This document shows positions 7,008 through 8,426 of a stretch of DNA of 8,426 nucleotides, piece by piece (positions within the stretch are counted from its first letter, which is position 1; every line of letters begins with the position of its first letter). The stretch comes from Acidobacteriota bacterium (GTDB taxonomy: Bacteria; Acidobacteriota; Polarisedimenticolia; Polarisedimenticolales; Polarisedimenticolaceae). Made by a program: the position numbers and the translations under genes. The stretch lies in assembly GCA_011773795.1 (NCBI GenBank), contig WVWW01000015.1, positions 1 to 8,426 on the forward strand, given 5' to 3'. The notes below the pieces were generated by a model. That model had not been told where the DNA came from, made no database searches, and saw nothing but the letters and a program-made list of their open reading frames with translations.

Positions 7008-8426
7008 CTACTGGTTTTCCTTCACCGCGTTGATCAGCTCCTGGATGGCCTTCTTGCCGTCGGAGAAGAACATCATCGTGTTCTCCAGGGCGAACAGCGG
7101 GTTGGGGATGCCGGCGAAGCCGGGGCTCAGGCTGCGCTTGATCACGATCACGGTGCGCGCCTTGTCCACGTCGATGATCGGCATGCCGGCGATCGGGCTG
7201 TTCGGGTCGGTGCGGGCGACCGGGTTGACCACGTCGTTGGCGCCGAGCACGATGCAGACGTCGACCTGCTCCAGCTCGGGGTTGATGTCGTCCATCTCGC
7301 GCAGCTTGTCGTACTCGACGTCGGCCTCGGCGAGCAGCACGTTCATGTGCCCGGGCATGCGTCCCGCCACCGGGTGGATGGCGTACTCGACCAGCACACC
7401 CTGCTCCTCGAGCATCGAGGCCAGGTTCTTGACGGTGTGTTGGGCCTGGGCGACCGCCATCCCGTAGCCCGGGACAACCACCACGCGGCTGACGCCGTCG
7501 AGCATCATCGCGATCTCGTCGGCCGAGGTCGATTTGACCGTCGCGTAGACCTCGTCGGCATCCGGTGTCTCGGCCGTCGGGCCCATCACGCCGAACAGCA
7601 CGTTGGCCAGCGAACGGTTCATCGCCTTGCACATGATGTTGGTCAGGATGATGCCCGACGCCCCGACCAGCGAGCCGGCGATGATCAGCACGGTGTTGTT
7701 GATCACGAACCCGGTCGCCGCCGCCGCCAGACCGGAGTAGGAGTTCAGCAGGGCGATCACCACGGGCATGTCGGCCCCGCCGATCGACAGCGTCAACAGC
7801 ACGCCGAGCACGCCGCCCACCGCCGCCAGCACCCAGAACAGCATCATGTTGTCGGGCTGCTGGACGACCATGGCGCCGAGACCGATGGCCATGAGAAAGC
7901 TGCCCCCCTTGACCGCGTTCATCCCGGGGAAGCGGTCCTTCTTGCGCAGCAAGATGCCGCCGATGATCACGCCGCACACCGCGATGGCGATGCCCATCAG
8001 GCCTTCGTTCGAGCCGGCGCCGTGCGGCCCGATTCCGGCGGCGTAGCCGTACCAGCCGCCACCGGCGATGACGACCAACGAGAAGCCGTACTTGATCACC
8101 TTCTGCCAGGTGTAGAGCTTCCACTTGACGGCCAGGAACTCGGCCAGCTTGCCGAACGCGACGTAGCTGCCGAAGAAGGTTACCGAGCCGATGATGGCCG
8201 CGGCCACGGTCGCCACGCGCTCCTGCATGCCGACGACATCGCCGTTCTTCAGGGCGGACACGGCGGCAATCAGTGCCGCACCGGCGACGAGCACCGAGGC
8301 GCCGCCGCCGAAGCCGTTCAGCAGGCCGACCATCTCCGGCATCGCGGTCATCTGGACACGCAGTGCGGCGATCGCGCCGATCACGGCGCCGATGCCGACG
8401 CCGATCGACATCGTGGCCCAGTCGAG
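7008..8426 (-). CDS. pntB: NAD(P) transhydrogenase subunit beta, 5' truncated
   Basis: PntB is the membrane and NADP(H)-binding subunit of proton-translocating transhydrogenase, which uses the proton gradient to drive NADH + NADP+ to NAD+ + NADPH. The frame is open to the right edge; the Met at 8411 is internal (LDWAT precedes it), and by comparison with E. coli PntB roughly 55 N-terminal residues are missing. Counting from that Met, the membrane part spans about 1-265 and contains MTAMPEMV (21-28), SIGGADMPVV (209-218) and LNSYSG (222-227). Domain III (about 285-467) has the NADP(H) fold marks GYGMAVAQAQ (315-324), HPVAGRMPGHMN (346-357), GAND (390-393), PIAGMP (406-411), KRS (425-427) and GFAGIPNPLF (431-440). 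Position 32 is Asn where E. coli has the proton-path His91. The middle of the membrane part is about 60 residues longer than in E. coli. pntA is expected just upstream, outside the window. Confidence 0.96.
   Translation of the reverse strand, partial: LDWATMSIGVGIGAVIGAIAALRVQMTAMPEMVGLLNGFGGGASVLVAGAALIAAVSALKNGDVVGMQERVATVAAAIIGSVTFFGSYVAFGKLAEFLAVKWKLYTWQKVIKYGFSLVVIAGGGWYGYAAGIGPHGAGSNEGLMGIAIAVCGVIIGGILLRKKDRFPGMNAVKGGSFLMAIGLGAMVVQQPDNMMLFWVLAAVGGVLGVLLTLSIGGADMPVVIALLNSYSGLAAAATGFVINNTVLIIAGSLVGASGIILTNIMCKAMNRSLANVLFGVMGPTAETPDADEVYATVKSTSADEIAMMLDGVSRVVVVPGYGMAVAQAQHTVKNLASMLEEQGVLVEYAIHPVAGRMPGHMNVLLAEADVEYDKLREMDDINPELEQVDVCIVLGANDVVNPVARTDPNSPIAGMPIIDVDKARTVIVIKRSLSPGFAGIPNPLFALENTMMFFSDGKKAIQELINAVKENQ

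Noticed and set aside
6961..8124. Minus-strand open frame overlapping pntB, 387 codons
   Set aside because: Its translation is Arg/Gly-rich with no fold, while pntB in the other frame matches its family throughout.

Overview
The window is high-GC bacterial DNA, densely coding, with six protein genes and no RNA gene, CRISPR array or insertion sequence that I can see. It looks like Acidobacteriota or a neighbouring phylum. That rests on three family traits: a transmembrane Ser/Thr kinase with a PD40-type beta-propeller ending in NWLDEVERLVP, an alkaline-phosphatase-superfamily lipoprotein ending in LRALGYI, and a GT-C-like membrane protein with a TPR tail. This is inferred from remembered family features, not from a search.

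Layout: on the + strand the left end holds two tandem small heat-shock proteins (Hsp20), the first cut by the window edge and the second whole (266-685). They converge on the minus-strand genes across a 93-nt gap holding a long near-perfect hairpin (714-754) that probably ends transcription from both sides. All other genes are on the minus strand. In transcription order they are: the 3' part of pntB (NADP(H)-binding beta subunit of proton-translocating transhydrogenase, truncated at 8426), a periplasmic phosphodiesterase/phosphatase-like lipoprotein, a polytopic GT-C-like protein with a C-terminal TPR region, and the receptor-type kinase. The gaps between them are about 58, 26 and 64 nt, so some or all may share a transcript. 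No stretch over 300 nt lacks a gene.

How the genes fit together: pntB would pair with pntA, which should lie just beyond the right edge, to couple the proton gradient to NADPH formation. The phosphatase and GT-C proteins sit close together and both would act at or outside the cytoplasmic membrane, so a shared envelope-glycan or lipid-linked job is plausible but unproven. The kinase would carry a signal from an exported propeller to a cytoplasmic kinase domain. The Hsp20 pair is a separate proteostasis unit.

I do not see a clearly new system. The points most worth a second look are the enlarged membrane domain of PntB with Asn replacing the proton-path His, the lower GC of the GT-C/TPR gene and its pairing with the phosphatase, the long Ser/Thr-rich activation loop of the kinase, and the convergent intergenic hairpin.
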